Shown: positions 22,030 to 33,654 of the stretch, piece by piece | Layout of the letters: each line of letters starts with the position of its first letter | Numbering within the stretch: the first letter of the stretch is position 1 | From: Sphaerulina vaccinii | Lineage: Eukaryota; Ascomycota; Dothideomycetes; Mycosphaerellales; Mycosphaerellaceae | Assembly (NCBI GenBank): GCA_022570795.1 | Contig: JAKUDP010000028.1 | Span: 62,001-126,000, forward strand | DNA length: 64,000 nt | Direction: 5' to 3' | Position numbers and translations under genes: made by a program | The notes under the pieces: generated by a model | What the model was told of the DNA's origin: nothing | Databases searched by the model: none | What the model saw: the letters and a program-made list of their open reading frames with translations, nothing else

Positions 22030-23418
22030 CTACCGCAGCTCGACCAGCATCGCAGACGGATCTTCCAGTAACGTCTTCACGCGCTCTGCACATCGCGCAC
22101 ATTCGGCGCCATCCACGACGCGGTGGTCCGCGCTCCAGCTGAGGACGAGCTCTTCTTTCTTGACAAGCTCATCGTGCTCGTTAAATGCTGGAACGATCTT
22201 ACTCCTACCAACACCCACGATCCCAACTTGCGTTTCTGATATTACCGGAGCAACGACTCCACCACCAACGGACCCGATATTCGATACAGTAAAGGTCGCT
22301 CCACTGAAGTCTCCAGGAGCGAGCTTGTTGTTGCGTGCAGCTTCGGACAGTTCTCGCATCTTGACTGCGATTTGCGCAATGCTGAGATCTTGGACATTGT
22401 GGATAACAGGCACCAGAAGGCCCTTGGGAGTATCGATCGCAATGCCGAAGTGGTGGCTACCTTTGTAGGTCAGCTCTGGCTTCTTGGGATCCTTGGTATT
22501 GAGTGCAGCATTGAGCATGGGGTGTCTAGCGAACGCTATGCTCACAGCCTTCATGATGAACGCGAGGTGTGTTATCTTTTGTCCCTGCTCAGCGGATGCG
22601 TTCAGCTTCTTGCGTAACGCTGTGATTGCTGTCATGTCTGCGGCCGTGCTGTAGAGGAAGTGCGGAATACTGAGAGAGCGAGTCATCGCCTTGAACATCT
22701 GATTCTGAACAGGAGTCAAAGGCACCTGGCGATCTTCCCTGCTGGCTTCAGGTCTTGCTGTCGACGAGGTGGACGACTTTGACTCGCCCTGTGAGATGTG
22801 GCGATGCACATCCTCTTTGAGCACCCTCCCATCTCTCCCTGAGCCCTCCACATCTTCAATGCTGAGCTTGTGTTCCTTGATCAGGTGGCGCACGGCGGGT
22901 GTAGCAAGAGAGCCATGGCTGCCTCTACTCTGTGTACGCGACTCTTGCTGGCTTACGCTCGTGTCTTCTGCTGGTCCACTTTCAGCCTCGACATCTTGCT
23001 CCTGCATTGACTGCTTGCCCTCCTGTTCACTTGAGGCTTCCCCCGACTCGCCAGTGTCGCCCAGTTTCGCTTCGTCGGCTTCGCTCAGCTCCTGCTGGAT
23101 ATCAATGTCCACCAATGGCTTCCCCGTAATGGCCATGTCATCCGGATCATAGTGCAGCTTCTTGATAACTCCATCGAATGGACTTGTGATCTCCACGCTC
23201 GCCTTGTCGGACTGCACCTCGCACAGCTTGTCGAACTGCTCGACGCGTGCCCCGGGCTGCACGAACCATTGGATCAACTGACATTCTGTGATGCCTTCGC
23301 CAATATCAGCAAGCAGAAATGGCTTGACGACATCTCGACGCGAAGAAGCGTGTATTTGGCGATAGAAGAGAGGTCGAGGCAGACCAGCCGATCTGAGAAG
23401 CACTCTTGTCCGGAACAT
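22030..23418 (-). CDS. DBT: Branched-chain 2-oxoacid dehydrogenase E2 (dihydrolipoyl transacylase)
   Basis: Single exon, 462 aa from ATG 23418; the open frame upstream starts only with GTG. A basic mitochondrial presequence of about 28 residues precedes one lipoyl domain (FLLADIGEGITECQLIQWFV, with lipoyl-lysine 72 in EVQSDKASVEI). After a Glu/Ser/Gln-rich linker comes the E3-binding domain (about 171-207, SLATPAVRHLIKEHKL). The C-terminal acyltransferase domain ends with the catalytic DHRVVDG. A single lipoyl domain and the sequence of the lipoyl region point to the branched-chain complex rather than pyruvate or oxoglutarate E2. It works in mitochondrial Leu/Ile/Val breakdown. Confidence 0.93.
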   Translation of the reverse strand: MFRTRVLLRSAGLPRPLFYRQIHASSRRDVVKPFLLADIGEGITECQLIQWFVQPGARVEQFDKLCEVQSDKASVEITSPFDGVIKKLHYDPDDMAITGKPLVDIDIQQELSEADEAKLGDTGESGEASSEQEGKQSMQEQDVEAESGPAEDTSVSQQESRTQSRGSHGSLATPAVRHLIKEHKLSIEDVEGSGRDGRVLKEDVHRHISQGESKSSTSSTARPEASREDRQVPLTPVQNQMFKAMTRSLSIPHFLYSTAADMTAITALRKKLNASAEQGQKITHLAFIMKAVSIAFARHPMLNAALNTKDPKKPELTYKGSHHFGIAIDTPKGLLVPVIHNVQDLSIAQIAVKMRELSEAARNNKLAPGDFSGATFTVSNIGSVGGGVVAPVISETQVGIVGVGRSKIVPAFNEHDELVKKEELVLSWSADHRVVDGAECARCAERVKTLLEDPSAMLVELR

Positions 23419-23781
23419 GTCTGTTTCTGTGGCCTTGAAAGTGATTGCACGCGTTTTCGTTAGCACTTCCAGTGGCGATTCTCACATCCTTCTCTTGTAC
23501 GCTCTTCTCCTGTCAGTCTCTTCACTTTCCAAGTGTTTGTATAGTCTTGAACCGCGTTGTCTCCATTGACCCGCATATAGCCGATGTGCCATTGTCATCT
23601 GAAGTGAGGGAGGGGCATGGAAGAGGAGCAAGGGCCTGAAGGTTTACCCCATCACACTAAGAACTAGTATACGCTAGTCAGGCACATTCGTACATTGCCC
23701 CACGATTGATGAACAGACGGAGGCATCAAGCAGATAGGCAGCAACAAGATATCTCGCGTCGTGCAGACCATCACCATCACC
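23419..23781. promoter_or_regulatory. Divergent promoter, E2 gene / small three-exon gene
   Basis: 363 bp between divergent start codons. No factor-binding site can be named with confidence. Confidence 0.4.
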
Positions 23782-24358
23782 ATGGAAATGATCTCTTCAC
23801 CGGAAGACTCGTCCGACGTCGAGATAAGCACACCCAGCAACCAAACCACCAGCGTCCCCTCCCCACCAGACAGCCAACGGCACACGATGCCCACAGTACC
23901 ATCCGGCAAATCAGTCGCGAACTCGAACGGCAAACGACCTTTACAGACCATCAGTAACGGCGCAGACGACGTGGAAGGTATGTCAGAGCAGCGGACATGG
24001 ACAAGGCGCGTTGGAGACTGATGGCGAGAGCAGAAATAGCAACGATGAGCAACAACGGCAACGGCAAGGCCAAAGCCGATGTCAACTACAAGACACACGC
24101 GAGCACTGGCTATATCTACAGCAAGACCGAGGACGAGCCGGGTTATGCTTGGCTGAATAAGAAGGCTCAGGATGAGTACCAGAGAGCCTGGGAGGGGCTG
24201 CAGCATAAGGACTGCATGATTAAGAGTATGTTCATCAGATGATGCAGCAGAGATGTGGATGGCTAATAACTTGCTTAGATCGCTATGGAGATCCATTCGA
24301 GGCTGCTGCGAAGGAGAAGGCTATTCTTGCTAGCTTGAAGCAGCAGTGCAGTCTATAA
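23782..24358 (+). CDS. Conserved-looking 155-aa hypothetical protein, three exons
   Basis: Exons 23782-23977, 24034-24225 and 24279-24358 join in frame. Introns of 56 and 53 nt have GTATGT donors; the second has a CTAATAAC branch point and a GCTTAG acceptor. The N-terminal 65 residues are Ser/Pro/Thr-rich and probably disordered. The C-terminal half is compact: YKTHASTGYIYSKTEDEPG, YAWLNKKAQDEYQRAWEGL, then KDCMIKNRYGDPFEAAAKEK. This half looks like a conserved ascomycete-specific small protein, but I know no function for it. The spliced reading is needed to obtain the last 28 residues. Confidence 0.7.
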
Positions 24359-24626
24359 GCTCACGACGTTACGAGTTTATGAAGCGTTATGCATGGCATT
24401 GTAAGCGTTATGCGATACAAGAAGAGAACGGGAGTACGAGCAGATTAATTGAGGAGCACTCTGTTTAGAAAATTTGCACTGGACGGCCTGCATCGCAGCA
24501 CGAAGGTAGATGCACACATGTCGGCAGCCAATACATACAACTGCTGAAGCGCGCTGCGTGGTTACCCCAGTCCTGATACTATCTGTACAGGTACACCGTG
24601 TCAAAGGCTCGTGATCATGGATGCAC

Positions 24627-24938
24627 CTATCCCTTCTTATCTATCTCCTCCTGCTCGTTAAAAGCGACGGCCAAGGCCAGTCCTCTATAGGCCTTGAGAG
24701 CATTGTCGTGGCATTTCTTGGCCTGCTTGACGTCTATTACTGGTTAGTACAAGTTATGCGGAACTGTATAGGGTGAAACTGACTGCCTGTAGCGATAAAA
24801 GCCTCGCGAGCTGCTACGAGCTGCATAATGTGACTATATCCCTCCTCTCCGATGGCAGCGAGCAAAGCCTAGGCACTTGTTAGCACGGTGAGTCAATACG
24901 AATAGTGATACACCTACAGCATTCTTTGTGGAAGACAT
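24627..24938 (-). CDS. Tiny three-exon gene, 70-aa hypothetical protein
   Basis: Exons 24918-24938, 24784-24868 and 24627-24733 total 213 nt and join in frame to 70 aa. Intron 1 (24869-24917) has a GTAGGT donor and GCTAAC branch point. Intron 2 (24734-24783) has a GTCAGT donor and a perfect TACTAAC branch point before AATAG. The protein starts MSSTKNAALLAAIGEEGYSH and continues through an Ala-rich amphipathic helix to KKCHDNALKAYRGLALAVAF. It has no recognisable domain; the helix-turn-helix pattern with a KAYRGLALA segment is vaguely TPR-like. Every exon is too short to stand out alone, so the case rests on four good splice sites and the common frame. Confidence 0.6.
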
Positions 24939-25218
24939 GATTCTAAAGGTAATATCTTAGGTTTTACGAGTGTGTATAGGTAAGAGACTTGCATTAGCGA
25001 GAAACCCGGATTCTGCATTTTTCAACAGCTAATTTGTTTGCTGTAGCTGTGTTTCAGAAATGCCTAGCGCATCACCTCGCCATGGCAATATCAATATTTC
25101 TTCTTAAGCAAAATGAGCTCCTTCTTCGATCTTGATGCCATAGCAACATTAAGACAGCAGGTCGAGTAACCCAGCTCGAGTAGAAGCACGAACATCATCA
25201 AGAGCTCACATCTCACAT

Positions 25219-26573
25219 CTACCTATCCTTCTCATCCTGAAAGACCCCAAAGCGCGACTCACCATGATCATCCACCCAAGCGCGAAACATCCCACCACAA
25301 TTATGATCATAAACAATATGTCCTCGTTCGTCTTTGAGTTCGATACCTATCATACCACCCTCTCCTTCGCCTGTCTTGTGCCAGCGGTCTCCAGCTGATA
25401 ATTGTAGCTGGCCACGTGGTCCAGCGACAGCTGTCACTGCGCTCTGCAGAGAGGTGGCATTTGCACCAGAGTATCGCGCGATTGCTGCTGCGGTTCGCAC
25501 GGCGTTGATTTTGAGAAAGCTATCACCATTGCCGGTTCCTGACATTGCGGCGGCTCGTAGTTTTGGTCTCCAAGCGTCTTCTTCAGTCGTGTCTGTTGAG
25601 AGCGCTGAATAGCCTGATAGGCTGGGCAAGCAATCTGCGAGCCAGGATACCGTGAAGGGTGTGGCAGATGGCGTTGATCGGTTCATTCCGGTCTCATACC
25701 ATTGCTCGGCCCAAAATCCCGCGCCCAGAGTGGGCGTGTCGCCGATACGGCCAGGCAGCTAGGAAGGAGATCAGCTCGAAATGTAATTGCTAGCATCAAG
25801 GAGAGAAAGAAAGCTAGTCTTACTTTGTTCGTCAAGCCACCAGTAGATGTACACACACATAAAACACCTTCACTGTCAAGCACAACGGTCCCTACTGTCC
25901 CTTGCGGCAAGTACTCTTTGCCGTCCCAGCTTGGGTCCTGAGCATTCGCTGCCGAGTCCGACTCACTGGAACGTGAGTCGTCTTCGTCGGCCTCACGTCG
26001 ATGTTTCTCGTACGTAGCATCATCGTGTTCCAGACCCAAACCTCGACGGTGCTCATCCCACCTTTTCCGCGTCCAGAAATACGAAGGCTGTACCATTTCC
26101 AATTCCCATTCATGGGCCAAGCGATCACAGGTCTCGCCTGTCAATTGGCAGTGCCCCTGGCCGCCACCTCCATTCTCCAGTTCACCTCGAAGTAGAAGCT
26201 CTCTCGCAAGTGTAATTGGAGACTTGACACGGCGGCATTGCATGACACCTACACCTCGCTTGATATAGCCTCTACTCACCATGATCGAGGCCTCAAGTTC
26301 GTGTGTGCCATTGGTAGTATATACAGCTCCATGGCCGGCATTGAAGAGCGGGTTCTTTTCAAGCAGTGAGACGGCATATGTTGCAACGTCCACAGCAGTA
26401 GCATTTGGCTTCTGGAGTTCGATACTCGCATGATGGAGAATCTCAAATAGAGCCTTGCGGTATGACTGGTAAGATGCTTCGGGAAGATTGTCTCTTGTAA
26501 TGTTACCAGCACCTCCGTGAATTATGATTCGAGGGGCAATTGGTCGAGCTTTCTCTTGTCTTGCGTACTGCAT
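25219..26573 (-). CDS. Threonine-type L-asparaginase / isoaspartyl peptidase
   Basis: Exons 25824-26573 and 25219-25758 give 429 aa. The 65-nt intron (25759-25823; GTAAGA donor, TTCCTAG acceptor) joins STGGLTNK to LPGRIGDTPTLGAG, the family's core motif. The N-terminal block IIIHGGAGNITRDNL, the NAGHGAVYTTNGTHELEASIM region and the nucleophile Thr226 in LPQGTVGTV identify an Ntn-hydrolase that cleaves itself before the threonine. It removes the side-chain amide of asparagine or repairs isoaspartyl peptides. An acidic insert (about residues 190-215) precedes the cleavage site. The promoter side abuts the RIP-mutated transposon block within about 240 bp. Confidence 0.9.
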
Positions 26574-26815
26574 GTTTGGATATGTCTATGTCTATGTACA
26601 GCATCACAAACTACTGGGAAGTTTGTTGTGGTTGACCACCATGGTCCGACATCGGCCTTGGCTGAGTCCATTTGTGCAGGGCGGTTAGTGCGCTCCGAGG
26701 AGTGCCCGCCGGCTGTATATAGGGTGGCACACCCCCTAGTACAGACTCTGCATCTCCTTTCACTTACTCTCTGCGACAGCGTGGAGTGCTTTTCTTCGCT
26801 GCTATCTTGAAGAGT
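26574..26815. promoter_or_regulatory. Asparaginase promoter, ending at the RIP boundary
   Basis: Normal-composition DNA upstream of the asparaginase ATG. It includes a TATA-like TGTATATAGGG near 26713 and the duplicated segment L (26673-26795). RIP-type sequence begins just after 26815. Confidence 0.5.
26673..26795. repeat. Segment L, unmutated copy of a duplicated flank
   Basis: About 120 bp that align base for base with 59529-59650, with almost all differences being G-to-A or C-to-T in the right copy. This copy lies in the asparaginase promoter and still has normal CpA and TpG. Confidence 0.75.
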
Positions 26816-27506
26816 ATAGGGAATTAGATAGTTACTATATAACTATAGAGTAGTTACCTCGTTATAATATAATCTATTAGCTATTTAGCTTACTTAGGCC
26901 GATTCCTAGGTATATACTTCGGCATGCGCGTATACTATCTATAGCCTTGGTTTACTAGTTTGTATATTAGTAGTTAAAGCTATTTATAGAGTTATAGACT
27001 AGGTACCTTGTCCTATATATAGAAGAATATACTATTAACTATACTACTATTCTTAGTTCTAAGTTTTATATATTTAGCCTCTATAGCTCGCTCTTATATA
27101 GTCTATCTATTAGTATTAGATAGCTATATATAAGTAAGCCTTAGTACCTCTAGGCTTTTAGATAGTAAACTTTTTTTTCTACTTAGAGTAGTATAAGTAT
27201 AGCTAAGGACTTAAAGTAGTAAATATATAGTTAAGACTTAGAGAGTTTTTCGAAGTATTATATAGTCTGCTATATACTCTACTATAGAAGGTAGTTACTT
27301 ATAACTAGGTAGTTACTTATAGCTATAAGCTTTATCTACTAAGTATTAGAAAAATATATCTACTAAGTATATATACTATAAATAATAGAAATAATTATCT
27401 ACTAATTTCTTTTTCTTTTTATAGCTTTCTAGCCTTACTATATATACTATCTACTAGTTCGCTACTAGTATATATACTTTAGCTTTCTATTAAATTATAG
27501 AGGACT
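26816..27506. other. RIP-mutated DNA of unknown origin
   Basis: About 690 bp, AT-rich and poor in CpA/TpG, outside the left LTR of element A. I find no LTR, coding motif or second copy in the window. It may be another decayed element fragment or flanking DNA mutated by spread from the nest. Confidence 0.5.
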
Positions 27507-27851
27507 TAATAATCTTACTAAGTAGAGGCTAAGCTTAATCTAGTTAGAGCTTATTAATATATCTATAAGAGAGTAAGTAAAGAAAGTTTTTATATTCTAA
27601 TTAGTAAGATAGAATAGTAAGTTATATATAATAACTATCTATAACTATAATATTTATTACCTATATATATAAAAGAGATTTCCTTTAATTACTCTAATTA
27701 TAGTAATCTAGGTAATTAGAATTACTAGATTACTAGTAATCGAGTAAGCGCCTATAGCGCAAGGTAGCTATATCTATATAGATATAGCTACTTGCCTAAT
27801 TATATATAGGTATTTCTATAAGGCTTAGACTTGTCTATCTAAACTATAATA
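27507..27851 (-). repeat. Left (3') LTR of element A
   Basis: 345 bp, nearly identical to 58945-59291. It contains short inverted stretches around TAATTACT and ATTACTAGATTACTAGTAAT. It ends CTATAATA, the RIP form of ...CAACA. Confidence 0.85.
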
Positions 27852-28429
27852 CTATCTCTCTTCTAGCTAGCTTCTATTCTAGAAGCTACTATATAAGCTT
27901 GGAGTAGTTCTTTTTTCTTTATTATTTAAAATATCTTCCTCTTCTTCTAAAAACTATTTTTGCCTTACTAAAAAGATTTTAGAGAATAGACTTCTAGTTT
28001 TAATTCCTTATAATAATTATTTCCTTAATAATTATTAGTATATTGCTATAGAGGGAAATTACTAGCTATACTATATAGAGTATATTTACTAAAAGTAGAA
28101 GTATATAAACTTATTCTAGAAGTTACTTAATAGAATAAAGAAAGAATATTAGAAAAAAGTAGAAAAGAATAAAAAGGCTCTTATAGAGGTTCTTACCTAG
28201 TTAATATATAATAAGTATATCTTAAAACAAGTAGAGAAGTATATAAAGAAAAAGGCGCTTTGTCTAGAATTAGAGATAGAGAAGTCTAGAAAGTTTGTTA
28301 AGAATATTAATTATCTAGTAGCTAATATAACTATTAGCCTATCTTCTATAGTATAGTTCTTAATTAACTTTATTAATAATATAATTAACTTCTCTAGTTC
28401 TAGTAAAATTATATAAGAAGCTAGTAGTA

Positions 28430-28487
28430 TATTAGGACCTACTATAATATTATTAGAATAATAGAATATATTTCTTTATAGTAATAT
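28430..28487. repeat. First part of the left LTR of C-a
   Basis: 58 bp starting TATTAGGACC. It stops at the AATAT target duplication (28483-28487) where element B inserted and resumes at 43053. Confidence 0.85.
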
Positions 28488-28618
28488 TACTAGGTATACT
28501 ATATAGTAGTCTCGAAGTAAGTTAATTATCTAAGTCTATCTACTAGCTACGTCTAGTCTAAAGGTAGAACTAGGTCTACTAAGCCTAGCTATCTAGCCCT
28601 TGCCCTACGTCTATAATA
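28488..28618 (-). repeat. Left (3') LTR of element B
   Basis: 131 bp, beginning TACTAGGTATAC and ending TCTATAATA. Matches 42917-43047 with a few transition differences. A purine-rich tract (complement of 28621-28631) adjoins it. Confidence 0.88.
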
Positions 28619-28640
28619 GTCTACCTCCTATATTTTTCGA

Positions 28641-28720
28641 AAAATATCTACTATTCTTAGTAGTATTTGTTAGTAAGAAAAAAATATCTACTATCCTTAG
28701 TAGTATTTGTTAGTAAGAAA
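28641..28720. repeat. Two tandem 40-bp units
   Basis: Units at 28641-28680 and 28681-28720 differ by one C/T. They lie just inside the left LTR of element B. Confidence 0.85.
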
Positions 28721-31700
28721 AAAATAACTAGTCTACCTAGCTAGTCTATAGCTAGGTATTATATTCGTAGTATATACTATAGCTATTATAGTATATTCCG
28801 ATATTTGCTATTTTGTTCCGAATATAGTTATAGACTAGCTTCTAGTAGCTACGTTACTACTAGCTTGCAAGGCTCTATATAGTATCTATTATAGGTAGTT
28901 AGCTTAATCTATTTCTTAGCTAGCTTCGGCTTAGCTAGCTTCTTTATAGAAGGGACTAGTAATAAGGTAATAGAAGGTAGTTAGAGGGATATCGCCGGCT
29001 TTGCGCGCGGCTTAGCTAGCTTCTTCTAAGCCGGCTTATTCTAGGTATCGACTAGGTCTAGCTCGGCTACTATCTTATACTTCCTACTAGACTTAGGCTT
29101 TGTATCTAGAGTAGTAGTATCCTTTATAGTAATCGATCTAAAGTTATTCTCTAAGTCTATCTATTCGTCTACGTCTATATCTAAGTCCGTTTTGAATAGT
29201 AATATAGCTAAGTCTATAATAGAGTAAGTATAGATGTTATCTAGCAAGTTTGTATATAGTATTAGTACTAATAAGTACTATAGGTCCTTTCGCTAGTTTT
29301 CTATTAAGTCTTTAAGAAGGCGTACTATAGAGTAATTATCTACGGTAGCGAGTATATCTATATAACGTCCTTCGATTATAGTAGTAGTAGCTATATTAAG
29401 TTATAAAGGCAAAAGTAGGTAGTCTATAGTTTTAGCTTTTATTATAGTATATAGTATAGCGCGTCTCTTTTCGATCTTGCTAGCTGCGACCTAAGTTATA
29501 CCTCTAGATACTTTTAAAGTCGCGTCTGCGTCTACGTCTATTATCTTAATTATAGCTACCTTTATAATATTATATATAATAAGAATATACTAAAGTGCGG
29601 CTATAGGTTGTAGTCTAAATTCTTATAGGAGTCTATAGAGTACTTCTATTAGAAGGGTCTCCTAGTCTAGTTCTAGTAGAAAGTAGCTCTCGGCTAGCTA
29701 GATATATAGAACTAAGTAACCTTTAGGTATTTCGATTATATTAGAGCGTCTTCTAATCCCCTAGAAGTTCTTACTTTTAAGTTTAGCTACGCTCTTATCG
29801 ATAAACTTACGCGACAAGTTAACTCTAGAGTATAGTAGAGTATAGCCCTAACTATCGTCTAGTATATCGTCTACCTTTGCTACCTTAGAATAGTATTATA
29901 TATAGAAGGTAGAGCTATAGAGGTAGATATAGTAGTATAATATATTAGCTATATAAAAGTCTATCTAAGTATTAATATCGAACGTATCTAATATAGATAG
30001 GCAACCGAATAGCTTTAAGGTCTTATAGATCTTACTCTTTGCTATAAACGTAGCTAGGTATATCTTATTTGCCCGGTCTATAGATAGATATTTAAGATTA
30101 ATATATTACTAAATAAAGTATTTATCTATATTTTCGAGTTAGTACCTAACTAGTAGTAGGTAGAAACTATCGAACTAATAAACTACAAAATAGTATAGTA
30201 GGTCTAGTATATTAGTTAGGTTCGAGCGCAGCTTAGTAAACTTGTCTTTATTAGTCTAGGACTCCTACTTAGATCGATATACTCCTATATACTAGAACCT
30301 CCTCTAAGGGTCTAGATCGAAGTTCTATATTAACTTCTTATCGGGCTATTCTACTAGGAGTAATAGCTTTGTAAGAGTATTAGCTAGTTCGTTCTTTATT
30401 AGGTAATAGTAAAAGTTCTATTCTTCTTTAGGTTCTATCTAAGTCTCGGTCTATAGCTCTAGCTTGATTCTTATATTAGTTAAGGATAGTATATTAGTAG
30501 TCTTATTAGCTAGAGTAACGTCCTCGGCTAGAATTAGAGTACTAGGAGTATCCTTAGGTCTAGCCTATAGAGTTTGGGCTAATATACTCTAGGCTAAGGC
30601 TACGGCCTTTAGCTTAGACTTTTAAACTAATATAGTCGAGGCTAATATACTATAGGCTATAGCTATAGTATTCGAGTCGGACTTTTAGACTAATTAGGCT
30701 ATATAGGTAGTCTTCGGCTTAGATCTAGGCCTATTTCGAGCTTCTAAAAATAGCTCGACTAACTCCTTTATTAGAAATATTAGTAGCGCCTTACTATTTA
30801 TTATACCCTTCTAGGCCTACGAGGTCCTACTATTCGGTCTATATTTCGGTCGTCTCTTAGCTAGTACTAGGCTAGATATAGCTCTAGGCGTTAACTTAAA
30901 GGAAAGAGTCTACTTTAGTAAATCGCTAATAGTAATAGATATAGGCTAAAGACCTACTCGGCTATTATTAGTAACTATTTCTCTATAATATACTAATTAG
31001 TACCTATAGATAGGTAGTAGATAGAAGTAGCGCTAGGTATCGGTACTAGCGAGCTACGTAGTAGTATAGTTACCTAGGTTCTCTAGACTAATAAGCTAGA
31101 GATAGAATTCTAGAGGCTTCTAAAGCTAGATATAAAGCTCGTTAGTAGGTATATTAGCTTCTATTACTTTATTCGTCTATACCTATAGGTATTCTTCGTC
31201 GAGCCTATTAGTCTATAGCTATAGCCCTAGCTATATCTACTCTTCTAATTGCGTCTACTTCCGAGGCTATTACTTATCTACTTTGCTAAAATAAATATTA
31301 TTATATAGTATTTCGAGAAGCTTAGAACTAGTATAGTATAGCGATTTGTAGAGTATATCTACTAGTTTGGTCTTAAAACGCCTTTCTAGAATAATACTAT
31401 TATAGCTTTAATTTAAAGCTAAGTCGTAGTTTGCTAAGAATTCGAACTATATTCTATAAATCGGCCCGAGAGGACGTCCTTTGCGTAGGCGCTAGCTATT
31501 ATAGCCTATTAATAGTCTCTAGTAGTATATAGAATCTATATATATAGCTAGTATAGCCTAGTCGGTAGTCGAGTAGGTAGACTCTAGATTATTATTAGCC
31601 TTTATAAGTATATTAAGTATATCTCGTCGGCTAAATATAGCTACCTCTATTATTTGTTCTAAAGTCTTATCGATATTATAAGTATTCTAGCTAAGCTCTA

Positions 31701-32253
31701 GGAGTAGATTAAGAATAATATATTTTATATTATTAGTAATAAAGGGTTCGCTAGGCTATTTAGCGTCTTTATCTAGGTCTATTATATAATTAGTAGCTAT
31801 GCCTATAGCTATATCTAGTCTGTCGGTACTACTAGGGTACTATAGAGGTAATTAGAGGTCGCGTCTAGATATTATCTAGATACCTTTAACCTCTCTTAAC
31901 TAAAAACTAGACTAGTAAGTATACTTAGAAAATAGATTAGGCCGGCGAAGGCTATTAGCATTATTAGTATCGAGGTTAGAGATGTTATACTCGACTAGGT
32001 TGTTATTAATAGATTCCGATTATAGACGCTTCTTAGGTTGCTTGCGAATAAGTATATTAAGAATAATTAGATTATTCTTATTCGAAGGAAGTAAGAGAAT
32101 ATCTTCCTTTTTAATAGGTTCCTTTTTAAACTCTAGAATTATACTAGCATCTATCTTATTCTATACGTCTAGCGCGGCTACTTATAGTAGCTTGTCGATC
32201 TATACTAGTATAGCTATCTTAGTAGGAACGTACGTAGTTATCTTAGTAGGAAT

Positions 32254-32440
32254 ATTAATTTAAGTTAGCTATTTAGGCTATAGAAGTACGTTTATAATAG
32301 CAAACGCGGCCTCTTATAGAGGTACTACTATTATAGTAGCTATAGTCTCTTATAGAACTATAGAATATAGCTTATTAATTTAAGTTAGCTATTCGGGCTA
32401 TAGAGGTACGTCTGTAATAGTAGTCTCTTATAAGATTATA
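32254..32440. repeat. Degenerate tandem repeat with 120-bp period
   Basis: ATTAATTTAAGTTAGCTATT begins at 32254 and again at 32374, followed by similar sequence including GTACGT and TCTTATAGA. 120 bp equals 40 codons, so this may be a repeated protein segment of the extra coding region. A shorter duplication (ATAATCCGTAGCTATAT) follows near 32474-32509. Confidence 0.65.
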
Positions 32441-33654
32441 GGTATAAGAGGCGCTAGCTATTAAGGCTATATCTATATATAATCCGTAGCTATATATAAT
32501 CCGTAGCTATATCTATCTCGCTAGTCTAGCTAAGCTAGCTTGGCTTATCGAGAGTCTCTAGCTTATTTTTAAGTAATACGAATTCTATATATAGCTATAC
32601 TATTATAGTAGTCTAGACTAGAACTAGCTACTATAGGTAGCTCTCGGGATACTTGTAGTAGGTATATAGATCCTACTACTTTAAAGCTAATCTCGCTATA
32701 GTCTGCTAGTTAAGGAACTCCTTATAGTCGAGGGTATATATAGCTATATTATAGTCTAGTATACTATTAGAATCGGCTACTATAGCGTTAATAGCTATAG
32801 CTAGGCTAAAGGTAGCAAATTCTCTATATTTGCCCTTATTCTTTAGAGGCTCTAGTAATACTATATATAGCGCTAGAATCTAAGCTTTACTAAGTCCGTA
32901 TATAGTAAGAGCCTCGGATATACTACTCTATTCCTAAAGGACTCTAGTCTCTATACCGAAGAGGCTATAGAGGATAAGAGAGGGGAGAAAGTTAAGTATA
33001 TCTACCTAGGATACGTAAGTAGAGAGTATAAGCTATATAAAATATATAGTTAGTAGAAATATAGCCGAGTCTTCTCTATTTTCTTCTACTAGCTTCGGTC
33101 TACCTAAGAGTCGTTCGGCAAGTCTGCTATAATAGAACGTAATACCTATATCTTTAGGTTTGTAGAATATAGTATATACTACTATAGAACTATATAGATC
33201 TACTAATAGAAGTAGGTACTAGTCTATAAATATTATATTCTATAGATATAGTATAAGGACTTCTAGTCTATAATAAGCCTTTAGGTCGCTAGTTAGTAGG
33301 TCTAGGCCTACTAGTACTATAGGTCTACTTTCTAAGGCTATAGATAGTAGCATCTAGGCCGCTAGTCTAAAGGCTGCCTAAGTAATACTAGCGTAGGCCT
33401 CGAGTTCTTAGTTATATTCCCTTACTAACTAAGGAACTATACTAGTCTTATCTTCTAGAAACTTATAGATATTAGCTAGATTTGCCCTACCTCCGGCTAT
33501 AGATATATCTCTCTTATTATCTACTACTCTATTAACTACGTCTCCTTCTATAGCTAGCAGGTCTATAAGGTTAAGTATAGTCGTATATAGGATATAGTAG
33601 GCGCGCTTTTATCTATTACCGACTTTTATCTATATAGTAAGTAGGCCGAGAGCG

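Noticed and set aside
31982..32263. A 93-codon open frame on the plus strand in the AT-rich block
   Set aside because: It lies opposite a minus-strand stretch that is rich in TAA/TAG from former Gln codons, which leaves the plus strand without stops. Composition is hydrophobic and not gene-like.
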